Source: Alterisphingorhabdus sp051668705 (GTDB lineage Bacteria > Pseudomonadota > Alphaproteobacteria > Sphingomonadales > Sphingomonadaceae). From it: 64,000 nt of DNA. Every line of letters starts with the position of its first letter. Position 1 is the first letter of the stretch. The notes under the pieces are model-generated. The model was not told the DNA's origin and did not search any database. It saw only the letters and a program-made list of their open reading frames with translations. The DNA is taken from NCBI RefSeq assembly GCF_051668705.1, contig NZ_CP196351.1, forward strand, positions 2,232,001 through 2,296,000, read 5' to 3'. Below, piece by piece: positions 33,101 to 40,794 of this stretch. Made by a program: the position numbers and the translations under genes.

Positions 33101-34729
33101 CCAGGTGAAGGCGGGCAGCTACCGGGCTTTAAGGTAAGTGAGTTTATTGCAAAATTGCGCCACTCAACCCCGGGTGTGACACTTATCAGCCCGCCACCGC
33201 ACCACGACATCTATTCCATTGAAGATCTGGCACAGCTGATTTACGATCTGAAACAGATCAACCCACGCGCACGGGTGTGTGTGAAGCTGGTGGCGTCCGC
33301 CGGTATTGGTACCATTGCTGCTGGCGTAGCAAAAGCCCATGCCGATGTCATTCTGGTCTCTGGCCATAATGGCGGCACAGGTGCATCACCGCAAACCAGC
33401 ATCAAGCACGCTGGAACGCCATGGGAAATGGGCCTGTCTGAGGTCAACCAAGTGCTGACACTCAACAATTTGCGCCATCGCATTCGGTTGCGGACAGATG
33501 GTGGCCTGAAAACCGGCCGCGATATCGTGATCGCTGCGATTTTGGGCGCTGAAGAATATGGCATCGGCACATTAAGCCTTGTCGCCATGGGCTGCATCAT
33601 GGTCCGCCAGTGTCACAGCAATACCTGTCCTGTTGGTGTGTGTGTGCAGGACGAACGGCTGCGTGAGAAATTCACTGGAACGCCGGAGAAGGTCATCAAT
33701 TTGATGACCTTCATCGCAGAAGATGTCCGCGCCATATTGGCCAAGCTGGGTTATCGCTCTCTGGATGAGATTATTGGACGCACCGAATTGCTACGCCAAG
33801 TCAGCCGTGGTGCAGAGCATCTTGACGATCTGGACCTTAATCCGATCTTGGCCAAAGTTGACGCACCAGATGACGCGCGCCGCTTCAATGTACCGGGTGA
33901 TCGCAACCCTGTTCCGGACAGTCTGGATGCACAGATGTTGCGTGACGCAGCGCCAGTGTTTGAGCGCCGCGAAAAGATGCAAATGGCCTATAATGTCAGC
34001 AACACGCACCGCGCAGTTGGCACGCGCCTTTCTGCTGAGATTACAGAGCGTTTTGGTATGCGGTCCTTGTCACATGGCTATGTCCATGTCAGGTTGCGGG
34101 GCAGTGCTGGCCAATCTTTAGGCGCGTTTTTGTGCCAAGGGATACGGCTCGAAGTCTTTGGTGACGCCAATGATTATGTCGGCAAAGGATTGTCAGGCGG
34201 TATAATCTCAGTTCGCCCTACTGTCAGCTCATCATTGGTGAGCCAAGATAATGTCATCATCGGCAACACCGTATTATATGGCGCGACATCGGGCTATCTT
34301 TTCGCGGCTGGCCGCGCAGGGGAACGCTTTGCCGTTCGCAATAGCGGCGCACAAGTTGTCGTCGAAGGCATTGGTGCCAATGGCTGCGAATATATGACGG
34401 GCGGCGTTGCGGTTATCTTGGGCAAAACCGGAAGCAATTTCGGCGCGGGCATGACCGGCGGCATGGCCTATGTGCTTGACCTGAAAGACGAGTTTGAAAA
34501 ACGGGCCAATCCTGAATCCATCACATGGCAACGCTTGGACAGTGCGCATTGGGAAACCCAGCTGCGCGAACTGATTGAACAACATGTACAGATGACCGCG
34601 AGCAAATGGGGTCAGGAAATTCTGGATGGATGGGACAATTACCGCACCAAATTCTGGCAAATTTGCCCGAAAGAAATGGTGGACCGTTTGCCAGTGCCGT
34701 TAAGCGAAACCGCTATTGCTGCGGAATAG
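30182..34729 (+). CDS. gltB: Glutamate synthase large (alpha) subunit
   Basis: GltB makes two glutamates from glutamine and 2-oxoglutarate using electrons from GltD. The 1515-residue protein has all domains: a class II glutaminase with the nucleophile expected at Cys26 (DACGVG; the preceding 25 residues are the usual propeptide), a central linking domain, the FMN-binding synthase barrel, the 3Fe-4S cysteines Cys1138, Cys1144 and Cys1149 in MGCIMVRQCHSNTCP, and the C-terminal beta-helix GXGXG domain (about 1270-1470). Length matches bacterial GltB. GAAGAAGAG ends about 12 bases before the ATG, within the preceding mini-ORF, so initiation may be coupled to it. A hairpin terminator follows. Confidence 0.97.
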   Translation: MQFATPEHERIAREGMYRPEFESDACGVGLVASTNGQASRRVVASAIDALKAVWHRGAVDADGKTGDGAGLLVELPVRFFDDAIAASGHQVLQNILAVGMIFLPRTDLNAQETCRTLVEAEIIDAGFTIYGWRQVPVDTSVIGPKANNTRPEIEQIMIAGPEFGDDGPDDAAKAEFEKRLYLVRRRIEKRVIAAQIKDFYLCSLSCRNIVYKGLFLAESLAVFYPDLNDERFVSRLAIFHQRYSTNTFPQWWLAQPFRSLAHNGEVNTIRGNKNWMKSHEIKMASLAFGDESEDIKPVIPADASDTAALDAVFETICRAGRDAPTAKLMLVPEAWQHDADMPERRHAMYQYMASVMEPWDGPAALAMTDGDWAVAGVDRNALRPLRYTRTRDDLLVIGSETGMVAIDELDVIEKGALGPGEMIAVTLSDGMLYKDDAIKNRIASEQPYENLVKQFLTLNDLPADKTAQPSAWNRAELTARQVAAGLTLEDMELILAPMAEGGKEAIGSMGDDTPLSVISDKPRPISQFFRQNFSQVTNPPIDSLRERHVMSLKTRFSNLANILEEDSQNENVLVLDTPVLSNDDWYRLRASFGKKAANIDCTYKIDDIAQTKKNGFALRTAIARLRVEAEEAVRSGKTEIFLTDETISADNVGVSMILAVAGVHTHLVRQGLRSFASINVRSAEAMTTHDFAVLIGVGATTVNAYLAEAAIVDRHNRDLCLGLTLTEAIANYRDAISEGLRKIMAKMGISVISSYRGGYNFESVGLSRGLVNDLFPGMPSKISGEGYASLQLNAQIRHEAAYDTLVARLPIGGFYRQREGGETHGYSADMMHMLQSAVANDSYSTYRRFAKALDDQPPMALRDLMEFTNVREPVALDEVEAITEIRKRFITPGMSLGALSPEAHETLAIAMNRIGAKAVSGEGGESKERYQPYSNGDNGNSAIKQVASGRFGVTAEYLGACEEIEIKVAQGAKPGEGGQLPGFKVSEFIAKLRHSTPGVTLISPPPHHDIYSIEDLAQLIYDLKQINPRARVCVKLVASAGIGTIAAGVAKAHADVILVSGHNGGTGASPQTSIKHAGTPWEMGLSEVNQVLTLNNLRHRIRLRTDGGLKTGRDIVIAAILGAEEYGIGTLSLVAMGCIMVRQCHSNTCPVGVCVQDERLREKFTGTPEKVINLMTFIAEDVRAILAKLGYRSLDEIIGRTELLRQVSRGAEHLDDLDLNPILAKVDAPDDARRFNVPGDRNPVPDSLDAQMLRDAAPVFERREKMQMAYNVSNTHRAVGTRLSAEITERFGMRSLSHGYVHVRLRGSAGQSLGAFLCQGIRLEVFGDANDYVGKGLSGGIISVRPTVSSSLVSQDNVIIGNTVLYGATSGYLFAAGRAGERFAVRNSGAQVVVEGIGANGCEYMTGGVAVILGKTGSNFGAGMTGGMAYVLDLKDEFEKRANPESITWQRLDSAHWETQLRELIEQHVQMTASKWGQEILDGWDNYRTKFWQICPKEMVDRLPVPLSETAIAAE

Positions 34730-34754
34730 TCGGTTTTACTAAAACCAGACACAT

Positions 34755-34786
34755 AAAACCCCTCTGCTGATAGGCAGAGGGGTTGT
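34755..34786. terminator. Hairpin terminator between gltB and the outer-membrane protein gene, probably bidirectional
   Basis: AACCCCTCTGC (34757-34767) pairs with GCAGAGGGGTT (34774-34784) around TGATAG. On the minus strand the stem is followed by TTTTATG, and on the plus strand by GTTATC, so it acts best for the minus-strand gene and more weakly for gltB. Confidence 0.85.
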
Positions 34787-34804
34787 TATCATTTGCACAT
34801 ATAA

Positions 34805-35332
34805 TCAGAAATTATATTGTACGCCTACAGTCGCTCGTACAGTGTCAAAGCCGATTGTGTCGACGACAAGACGAAGGCCGATATTGTTGCCTGTGCTGAT
34901 CTGCCCACCAACACCAACAAGATAATCACCATCGCTATCGTCCAGACCGGCCGGAACGCCTCCGCCAACGATATTTCCCAAGTCAAAGTCTACTTCCTGA
35001 TAACCACCACGAAGGAAAACCTGACCATTATTGCCTACCCGTGTGCCGAGTTTGGCGGCGATGCCATATTCGCTATCAATATCGCTCGTGCCGAAATGGT
35101 AATTGCCTTCAAGGCCGATAATAATCGTCTCACCAACAGGCACATCAACACCAGCATAGCCGCCCAAGATGATGCCATCTACGGTACCGACAATTGGAAG
35201 ATCGCCAACATCGTGATAGCCAGCACTGGCACCGACATAAAATTCGGCTTGTGCATCATTGCTCTGCGCCATTGCGGGGGATGCCGCAGTGGCAACGCCG
35301 ATTGCCAAAATTGAAATAATAGTCTTTTTCAT
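34805..35332 (-). CDS. Small outer-membrane beta-barrel protein
   Basis: The 175-residue product has a signal peptide (cleavage after AMA, about residue 22) and a mature part of alternating hydrophobic strands and Gly/Asp-rich turns ending in VGVQYNF, with the terminal Phe needed for BAM insertion. About eight strands fit, as in the OmpW, OmpX or Omp25-like small barrels. Loop 3 contains an acidic DDSDGD stretch. It is likely an outer-membrane protein of unknown role (porin-like, adhesin or structural). A perfect palindrome lies 34-48 bases upstream of the start, and a strong hairpin terminator follows. It is convergent with gltB. Confidence 0.82.
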   Translation of the reverse strand: MKKTIISILAIGVATAASPAMAQSNDAQAEFYVGASAGYHDVGDLPIVGTVDGIILGGYAGVDVPVGETIIIGLEGNYHFGTSDIDSEYGIAAKLGTRVGNNGQVFLRGGYQEVDFDLGNIVGGGVPAGLDDSDGDYLVGVGGQISTGNNIGLRLVVDTIGFDTVRATVGVQYNF

Positions 35333-35365
35333 ATCAACTCCTAATTGAACACCCCTGTTCGGAAA

Positions 35366-35380
35366 GTAACATATTGTTAC
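35366..35380. promoter_or_regulatory. Palindrome upstream of the outer-membrane barrel gene
   Basis: GTAACA-TAT-TGTTAC is a perfect 6-bp dyad with a 3-base centre, 34-48 bases upstream of the start codon. GAAC-acccct-GTTC at 35347-35360 lies just inside it. It could be a repressor operator or a leader hairpin. Confidence 0.4.
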
Positions 35381-35558
35381 ATATTTGAATTACAAGTGAA
35401 CACCTTCACAAAATAATCTTCCGCTGCTGATCGTCTATGTCTTCACTGGTGCGATCAGTCTGGTGGCGCGCAGTGAAGGGTTATTTGTCCACCACATATC
35501 GCCAGATTTCATCATAATGGCTGTAGACGATTCTCTCTGACTGCTGCAAAAGAGTGGC

Positions 35559-36230
35559 ATGTGGCAACTTTACCAATTCCCTCTCTGTCCCTTTTCACGC
35601 AAGGTGCGGTTGCTGATGAGTGAGAAGAGCATTGGCTATGAACTTGTGGCCGAGCATCCATGGGAAATGCGTGACGATTTTCTTGATCTCAACCCTGCTG
35701 GCCGCACGCCAGTGCTTGCCAATACAGAACGCAAGCTGGTCCTGAAAGACAGCCGCGCAATTTGTGAATATCTGGAAGAAACCGAAGACCGCAATCCTTT
35801 ATTGGGTGGAACCGCCATATATCGCGCCGAAATACGCCGTCTGGTCGCATTGTTCGAAGAACATTTCTATGGTGATGTGGTGGCGCCGCTGCTTCATGAG
35901 CGAATGAAGAAGCGCTTGGTAACACGTGAGTCGCCCAATGCGAGTATCCTGCGTGAGGCTATGCGCCGTGCCAACACCCATCTCGATTATCTGGACTATC
36001 TGGTCGATAGTCGTTCATGGATTGCTGGCTCTACTTTGAGTATGGCCGACCTTGCCGCTGCTGCACAAATTTCTGTTGCAGATTATCTTGGCGGGATAGA
36101 TTGGGCTGGCCATAGTCAGGCACATACATGGTATAGTGTGCTCAAATCGCGGCCATCATTCCGACCATTATTGGCTGACCGTATGGGCGGCATTAATCCG
36201 CCCAAACATTATCCGGATGTGGATTTTTGA
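35559..36230 (+). CDS. Glutathione S-transferase family protein
   Basis: The 223-residue protein has an N-terminal thioredoxin-like domain (MWQLYQFPLCPFSRKVRLLM, with CPFS at 10-13 as the active-site motif; NPAGRTPVL and the ED/SRAICEYLEE element follow) and an all-helical C-terminal domain (about 90-215, with SMADLAAAAQ). The cysteine in the first motif suggests a Cys-type (beta, omega or lyase-like) member, not a Ser/Tyr class. Members detoxify electrophiles or reduce mixed disulfides. The ATG at 35559 lies in a weakly supplied leader. It is convergent with the GNAT gene at 36262. Class and substrate are not certain. Confidence 0.87.
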   Translation: MWQLYQFPLCPFSRKVRLLMSEKSIGYELVAEHPWEMRDDFLDLNPAGRTPVLANTERKLVLKDSRAICEYLEETEDRNPLLGGTAIYRAEIRRLVALFEEHFYGDVVAPLLHERMKKRLVTRESPNASILREAMRRANTHLDYLDYLVDSRSWIAGSTLSMADLAAAAQISVADYLGGIDWAGHSQAHTWYSVLKSRPSFRPLLADRMGGINPPKHYPDVDF

Positions 36231-36261
36231 CGCAGCACTCGGTTAACTAACTACTATGGGG

Positions 36262-36714
36262 CTATGCTGACTTCTCCATGGTAACTTTGTCCATGCCGGG
36301 AGCATAGCCATCAGCTTCAAACCGTGTGCGGCGAAAACCCATATGTTCAAAAAACGGTGCAATTTGCGGCGTGGTATTAAGCTGGATGGATTGCACATTG
36401 TCCAATGCACTTATACGTTCCAGCCGAACCTCTGTTAAAAGCCGACCCAGCCCTGATTTATGCTGGCTTCTGTCTACCATTCCCCATGTGAAGCTCATGG
36501 TGGTTCCATCATCTTCACGCGCAAAACCGCCACAGCCTACAATCACGCCTTGCTGCTCAAGCACCAGATAAGGGCCACGCGGACCATCCAGAAAACTCTC
36601 AAACAAAGGACGTTCTGAAGGGTCAAAATAAGGCGGTGTATTGCCATCAAAAATTGCCAGACATGATGGCTTATCAGCCGGTGTATAATCGCGTGCTATT
36701 GGTTTAGATGTCAT
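36262..36714 (-). CDS. GNAT N-acetyltransferase
   Basis: The 150-residue protein has the GNAT fold: an N-terminal YTPADKPSCLAIFDGN strand-helix, GVIVGCGGFA, the acetyl-CoA loop QHKSGLGRLL (a QxxGxG-like motif), and a C-terminal FFEHMGFRRTRF element. The substrate is unknown. Its start is 10 bases from the end of the ubiG gene upstream on the same strand, so the two may be cotranscribed. It is convergent with the GST gene. Confidence 0.85.
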   Translation of the reverse strand: MTSKPIARDYTPADKPSCLAIFDGNTPPYFDPSERPLFESFLDGPRGPYLVLEQQGVIVGCGGFAREDDGTTMSFTWGMVDRSQHKSGLGRLLTEVRLERISALDNVQSIQLNTTPQIAPFFEHMGFRRTRFEADGYAPGMDKVTMEKSA

Positions 36715-36723
36715 GACAAAGAC

Positions 36724-37467
36724 CTAATTGCTGTGCGTGAAACAGGCAATATAGTTGAGCTGAATATTGTCACCCAAATGTAAGCCGCGCAGAGGATCAA
36801 AAGCTATACCGGTAAGTGCAGACATTTTCATGCCCAGTTCTGCAAACATGTTTTCAATCTCTTCAGGGACCAGGAATTTATTCCAATCATGGGTTCCACG
36901 CGGAATCATACCCATCAATTCAGCCCCATCGACCATCAGCAATTTTGATAATGTTGTGCGATTGGGTGTGGACAGGATTAACAGACCATCATCCGCCAAA
37001 TGCTCCACCAATGCCGCGGCAAATTGCGCCGGGTCGGCAACATGTTCAATTACCTCTAGCGCGGTCACCAGATCGAAATTTTTATCTGCCAGTTGCTCAA
37101 CAGGCACGCCGCGATAATCAATCTCTAATCCGCTGAGCACAGCATGTGCCTTTGCTGCTTCTACATTTTCTGGTGCCGCATCTAACGCAGTTACCATGCC
37201 GCCCATCCGTGCCAAAGGCTCGCTGAGCAGCCCTGCCCCGCACCCTACATCCAGCACACGTTTGCCAGCCAACGGTTTGCGCTCACGTTCTGAAACAGCA
37301 AAATGCCGGCCAATCGCTTCCCTGATATAACGCAGCCGAACAGGGTTAAGTTTGTGCAGCATGGCAGAGCTGCCCTTTGGATCCCACCAATCAGCTGCCA
37401 ACTTGCCAAAATGTTCTGCCTCGGAAGAGACGATTGATCCGTTTTGTGATGCAGCTTTACTTGCCAT
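36724..37467 (-). CDS. ubiG: Ubiquinone biosynthesis O-methyltransferase UbiG
   Basis: UbiG performs both O-methylations of ubiquinone biosynthesis. The 247-residue protein has the typical start EHFGKLAADWWDPKGSSAMLHKLNP (positions about 18-42), SAM motif I VLDVGCGAGL at 71-80, ALEVIEHVADP in the middle and the HDWNKFLVPEE segment toward the end. The gene is divergent from lysC with 126 bases between starts, an arrangement widely shared in alphaproteobacteria. Together with coq7 at 46.4 kb it supplies late steps of ubiquinone synthesis. Identification is firm. Confidence 0.95.
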   Translation of the reverse strand: MASKAASQNGSIVSSEAEHFGKLAADWWDPKGSSAMLHKLNPVRLRYIREAIGRHFAVSERERKPLAGKRVLDVGCGAGLLSEPLARMGGMVTALDAAPENVEAAKAHAVLSGLEIDYRGVPVEQLADKNFDLVTALEVIEHVADPAQFAAALVEHLADDGLLILSTPNRTTLSKLLMVDGAELMGMIPRGTHDWNKFLVPEEIENMFAELGMKMSALTGIAFDPLRGLHLGDNIQLNYIACFTHSN

Positions 37468-37593
37468 CGCTCTTTCCCCTGACTATCAGCATGTTACGTT
37501 TTCTACACCCAATATGGTGTTTTTGCGAACAATAAGAAGCCTTAGATGGTCAATCTGTAAAGTGCGGCCAAAATTTTTCAGGATTGCCCGCTC

Positions 37594-38853
37594 ATGGCAC
37601 GCATCGTAATGAAATTTGGTGGCACCTCAATGGCGGGCATAGAACGCATCCGCCGGGTGGCCGAAATAGTAAAAGCACAGGCCGATAGAGGCGATGAAGT
37701 GGCCGTTGTGGTTTCTGCCATGGCAGGGGAAACGGACCGGCTAATCAATTTCTGCCGCGAAGCTAGTCCGCTTTATGATCCGCAGGAATATGATGTGGTG
37801 CTGGCCAGTGGTGAACAGGTCACCAGCGGACTACTCGCCATCACATTACAGGCCATGGGCGTATCTGCACGCAGCTGGCTGGGTTGGCAAATCCCCATCA
37901 TGACCGACGACGCCCATAGCAAAGCGCGGGTTGATGATATTGAAGCTGACGACATGCTGGGCAGCATGAAGGCGGGCAGTGTCGCGGTTATTCCGGGCTT
38001 TCAGGGACGCAGCGAAGATGGCCGCATCGCCACATTGGGGCGCGGCGGTTCTGACACCAGCGCCGTGGCGGTTGCCGCTGCGCTAGAGGCGGACCGCTGC
38101 GATATCTACACCGATGTTGATGGCATATACACAACCGACCCGCGCATTGTTGCGCGCGCGCAAAAACTGAAAGCCGTTACCTTTGAAGAAATATTAGAAT
38201 TGGCCAGTGTCGGGGCGAAGGTGATGCAGACCCGTTCTGTCGGTCTGGCCATGCGCAAAAATGTGGCGATACAGGTCTTGTCTTCCTTCACCGAAGAAGG
38301 CGCACCCGTGGCGGATGATCTGCCCGGCACGATGATCGTCAGCGAAGAAGAAATGGAGAAATTGGGCGTGGAACAGCAATTGATCACCGGCATCGCCGCC
38401 GACAAGAATGAAGCCAAAGTAACCCTGACACGCGTTGCCGATACGCCGGGCTCTGTGGCGGCGATCTTTGCGCCGCTGGCGGAAGCCGCCATCAATGTTG
38501 ATATGATTATTCAGAATGTCGGGCGCGATAAGGGCGAGACCGATGTGACCTTCACCGTGCCCATGGCCGACCTGACCAAAGCGCTCGACCTGTTGGAAAA
38601 GGCGCAGGACAAGGTGGGCTATAACCGCTTGCTGCACGATACGCGGGTGGCAAAAATCTCTGCCGTTGGCGTGGGCATGCGCAGCAATGCCGGTATCGCC
38701 AGCACCATGTTCGCCGCTTTGGCCGATCGCGGCATCAATATTCAGGCCATCACCACATCAGAGATTAAGGTGAGCGTGCTGATCCACGAAGACGAAACCG
38801 AGCTGGCCGTACGCGTATTGCACACCGCTTATGGTCTGGATGGGGATGATTGA
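37594..38853 (+). CDS. lysC: Aspartate kinase LysC
   Basis: Aspartate kinase catalyses the first step to lysine, threonine, methionine and diaminopimelate. The 419-residue monofunctional enzyme has KFGGTS at residues 7-12, the GRGGSDTSAVAVAAAL catalytic segment near 148-163, TDVDGIYTTDPR, and two ACT domains (about 265-340 and 345-415) for feedback control. Length fits the class of enzymes inhibited jointly by lysine and threonine. The DNA is noticeably more G+C rich than its neighbours. It is divergent from ubiG. A short stem CCGCG-ctt-CGCGG at 38856-38868 follows the stop but has no T run. Confidence 0.97.
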   Translation: MARIVMKFGGTSMAGIERIRRVAEIVKAQADRGDEVAVVVSAMAGETDRLINFCREASPLYDPQEYDVVLASGEQVTSGLLAITLQAMGVSARSWLGWQIPIMTDDAHSKARVDDIEADDMLGSMKAGSVAVIPGFQGRSEDGRIATLGRGGSDTSAVAVAAALEADRCDIYTDVDGIYTTDPRIVARAQKLKAVTFEEILELASVGAKVMQTRSVGLAMRKNVAIQVLSSFTEEGAPVADDLPGTMIVSEEEMEKLGVEQQLITGIAADKNEAKVTLTRVADTPGSVAAIFAPLAEAAINVDMIIQNVGRDKGETDVTFTVPMADLTKALDLLEKAQDKVGYNRLLHDTRVAKISAVGVGMRSNAGIASTMFAALADRGINIQAITTSEIKVSVLIHEDETELAVRVLHTAYGLDGDD

Positions 38854-38972
38854 GGCCGCGCTTCGCGGTATGACTCAGTTATTGCCCAATGAAGGCTACG
38901 CGGGCTGGAATATAATTGAGTCTTTATAACTCTTTTATTGCGCTATATTTTTCAAGACACTTGATAAAATAC

Positions 38973-39067
38973 CGTCATTGCGAGCGTAGCGAAGCAATCC
39001 AGAGCCATGCGCGCCATACTGGATTGCCACGTATCCCCGAAACAAGTTCGCGGATCCTCGCAATGAC
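38973..39067. repeat. Palindromic intergenic repeat element (REP-like, nested stems)
   Basis: GTCATTGCGAG at 38974-38984 is the inverse complement of CTCGCAATGAC at 39057-39067. Inside, GCAATCCAG (38994-39002) pairs with CTGGATTGC (39019-39027). The GTCATTGCGAG...AGCGAAGCAATCCAG type of element is widespread as a dispersed repeat in alphaproteobacterial genomes. Only this copy is in the window. It separates lysC from the nitronate monooxygenase-like gene. Confidence 0.75.
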
Positions 39068-39127
39068 AAATGTAATGCAGTGAAATTCTTCTTGCCGACA
39101 GTCGAATGACGAGGCTAGTGCAACGCT

Positions 39128-40138
39128 ATGAAAAACACAAAAACCCTTATGCAACGCGGCACCGACTTTCTGGGCTGTGATGTTGCGATTATGTGCGGCG
39201 CGATGAGCTGGATTTCTGAACGGCATCTGGTCAGCGCTATTTCCAATGCCGGTGGTTTTGGCGTTATTGCGTGCGGCGCGATGACAACCGACTTGTTGGA
39301 CAATGAAATTGCCGAGACCAAGAAACGCACGGATAAGCCGTTTGGCGTCAATCTGATCACCATGCACCCGGATTTGATGGACCTGATTGCGATATGCGGC
39401 AAGCATGCAGTCAGCCATATTGTGCTGGCGGGTGGCCTGCCGCCCAAGGGCAGCATTGAAGCCATCAAAGCCACTGGCGCTAAACTGATCTGCTTTGCCC
39501 CTGCCATGGCATTGGCCAAGAAGTTTATTCGTTCAGGCGTTGATGCGTTGGTGATAGAGGGCATGGAAGCTGGCGGCCATATCGGCCCTGTCTCGACCAG
39601 TGTTCTGGCGCAGGAAATGTTGCCAGATATTGCTGCGCAAGTGCCTGTCTTTGTGGCCGGCGGTATTGGCCGCGGTGAAGCGATTGCCAGCTATCTGGAA
39701 ATGGGTGCGGCCGGGGTACAATTGGGCACGCGCTTTGTCTGCGCCCATGAATGTATCGCGCATGAGAATTTCAAAAAAGCCTTTTTGAAAGGCAATGCAC
39801 GCGATGCAATCTCTAGCGTACAAATCGACCCGCGTTTGCCGGTCATTCCGGTCCGCGCGTTGAAAAATAAAGGTACAGAGGAATTCACCGCCAAGCAGCG
39901 CGAAGTCGCCAATTTGCTGGATGAAGGCAGTGTAGATATGAATGAAGCGCAGCTGCAGATAGAGCATTTCTGGGCTGGTGCGCTGAAACGTGCAGTGATT
40001 GACGGTGATGTCGAAAATGGTTCGCTGATGGCCGGGCAATCGGTTGGCATGGTCAAAGCACAGCAAAGCGTTGCCGAAATTATTGCCGAATTGATGGATC
40101 AGGCGGAAAGCGCATTAGCCAAAGAGAAAGCAGCATAA
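39128..40138 (+). CDS. Nitronate monooxygenase / FabK-like FMN oxidoreductase
   Basis: The 336-residue TIM-barrel flavoprotein belongs to the 2-nitropropane dioxygenase superfamily. Signatures are CGAMSWISERHLVSAISNAG at about 23-42, the catalytic-loop EGMEAGGHIGP at 144-154 with His151, and the FMN phosphate site GGIGRGEAIASYLEMGAAGVQLGTRF from about 177. Members oxidise nitronates or, as FabK, reduce enoyl-ACP; the two are hard to tell apart from sequence. Alphaproteobacteria usually have FabI, so nitronate detoxification or an enoyl reductase side role is more likely here. It follows a dispersed palindromic repeat and probably has its own promoter. Confidence 0.87.
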   Translation: MKNTKTLMQRGTDFLGCDVAIMCGAMSWISERHLVSAISNAGGFGVIACGAMTTDLLDNEIAETKKRTDKPFGVNLITMHPDLMDLIAICGKHAVSHIVLAGGLPPKGSIEAIKATGAKLICFAPAMALAKKFIRSGVDALVIEGMEAGGHIGPVSTSVLAQEMLPDIAAQVPVFVAGGIGRGEAIASYLEMGAAGVQLGTRFVCAHECIAHENFKKAFLKGNARDAISSVQIDPRLPVIPVRALKNKGTEEFTAKQREVANLLDEGSVDMNEAQLQIEHFWAGALKRAVIDGDVENGSLMAGQSVGMVKAQQSVAEIIAELMDQAESALAKEKAA

Positions 40139-40203
40139 GGTCATCGCATCACTGACTTGCAAATATAATACACTCTTGCCATATCAGGTTTAGGGAGCAA
40201 GAT

Positions 40204-40794
40204 ATGACAGACAGTGCCGCCACCGCTGCGCCAAATGATGATGCGACTTTGTCCAACGGACAGGGAATACCTGCGCATATGCCGCAATTCGGGCAGAATG
40301 ATCCACCATTGCAGAGCAGTTATAATCTGGGTCTCACGCCTTTGCACACATCCTATAAGATGGTGCTGCGGATCAATAATGGCCTGACATTTTTGCCCAT
40401 ATTGGCCGGGTTCATTGTTGGCGACATCATCTTGGCAGCACAGGATATAACAGGGTTTGGCCCGCTCACAGCTCTGGGCGCATTGCTGTGGCTTGCTATT
40501 GTATTTATCGTCCCTCATCGTCAATTCCGCCGTTGGGGCTATGCCATGGAAGATGACCGGCTACGCGTTTTGCGAGGGTTTTTGTTCCGAACTGACACCA
40601 TAGTGCCGTTTAATCGCGTTCAACATATTGACGTTAGCCAAGGCCCGATTGAACGTATAAACAATGTTTCGCGGTTGATAGTTCACACCGCCGGCACGCA
40701 TAACAGCATTGTTGTTCTGCCTGGTCTAGAACCAGAAACGGCCAACGCCATGCGCGAAGAAATGCGCGAGCATATTCGTGAGGAAATGATCTAG
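40204..40794 (+). CDS. Bacterial PH domain membrane protein (YdbS type)
   Basis: The 196-residue protein has a polar Pro/Gln-rich N-terminus, two transmembrane helices at about 60-78 and 82-101, and a bacterial PH (bPH2, formerly DUF304) domain from about 108, with RRWGYAMEDDRLRVLRGFLFR and TIVPFNRVQHIDVSQGPIER. It pairs with the larger YdbT-type protein, whose GTG start overlaps this stop codon by one base. Homologous YdbS/YdbT pairs in Bacillus affect resistance to antimicrobial peptides, but the mechanism is unclear. GGGAGCAAGAT precedes the ATG as ribosome binding site. Confidence 0.85.
   Translation: MTDSAATAAPNDDATLSNGQGIPAHMPQFGQNDPPLQSSYNLGLTPLHTSYKMVLRINNGLTFLPILAGFIVGDIILAAQDITGFGPLTALGALLWLAIVFIVPHRQFRRWGYAMEDDRLRVLRGFLFRTDTIVPFNRVQHIDVSQGPIERINNVSRLIVHTAGTHNSIVVLPGLEPETANAMREEMREHIREEMI

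Noticed and set aside
38975..39418. 147-codon minus-strand ORF across the palindromic repeat
   Set aside because: It overlaps the nitronate monooxygenase-like gene antisense and runs through the repeat; its product has no features of a protein family.
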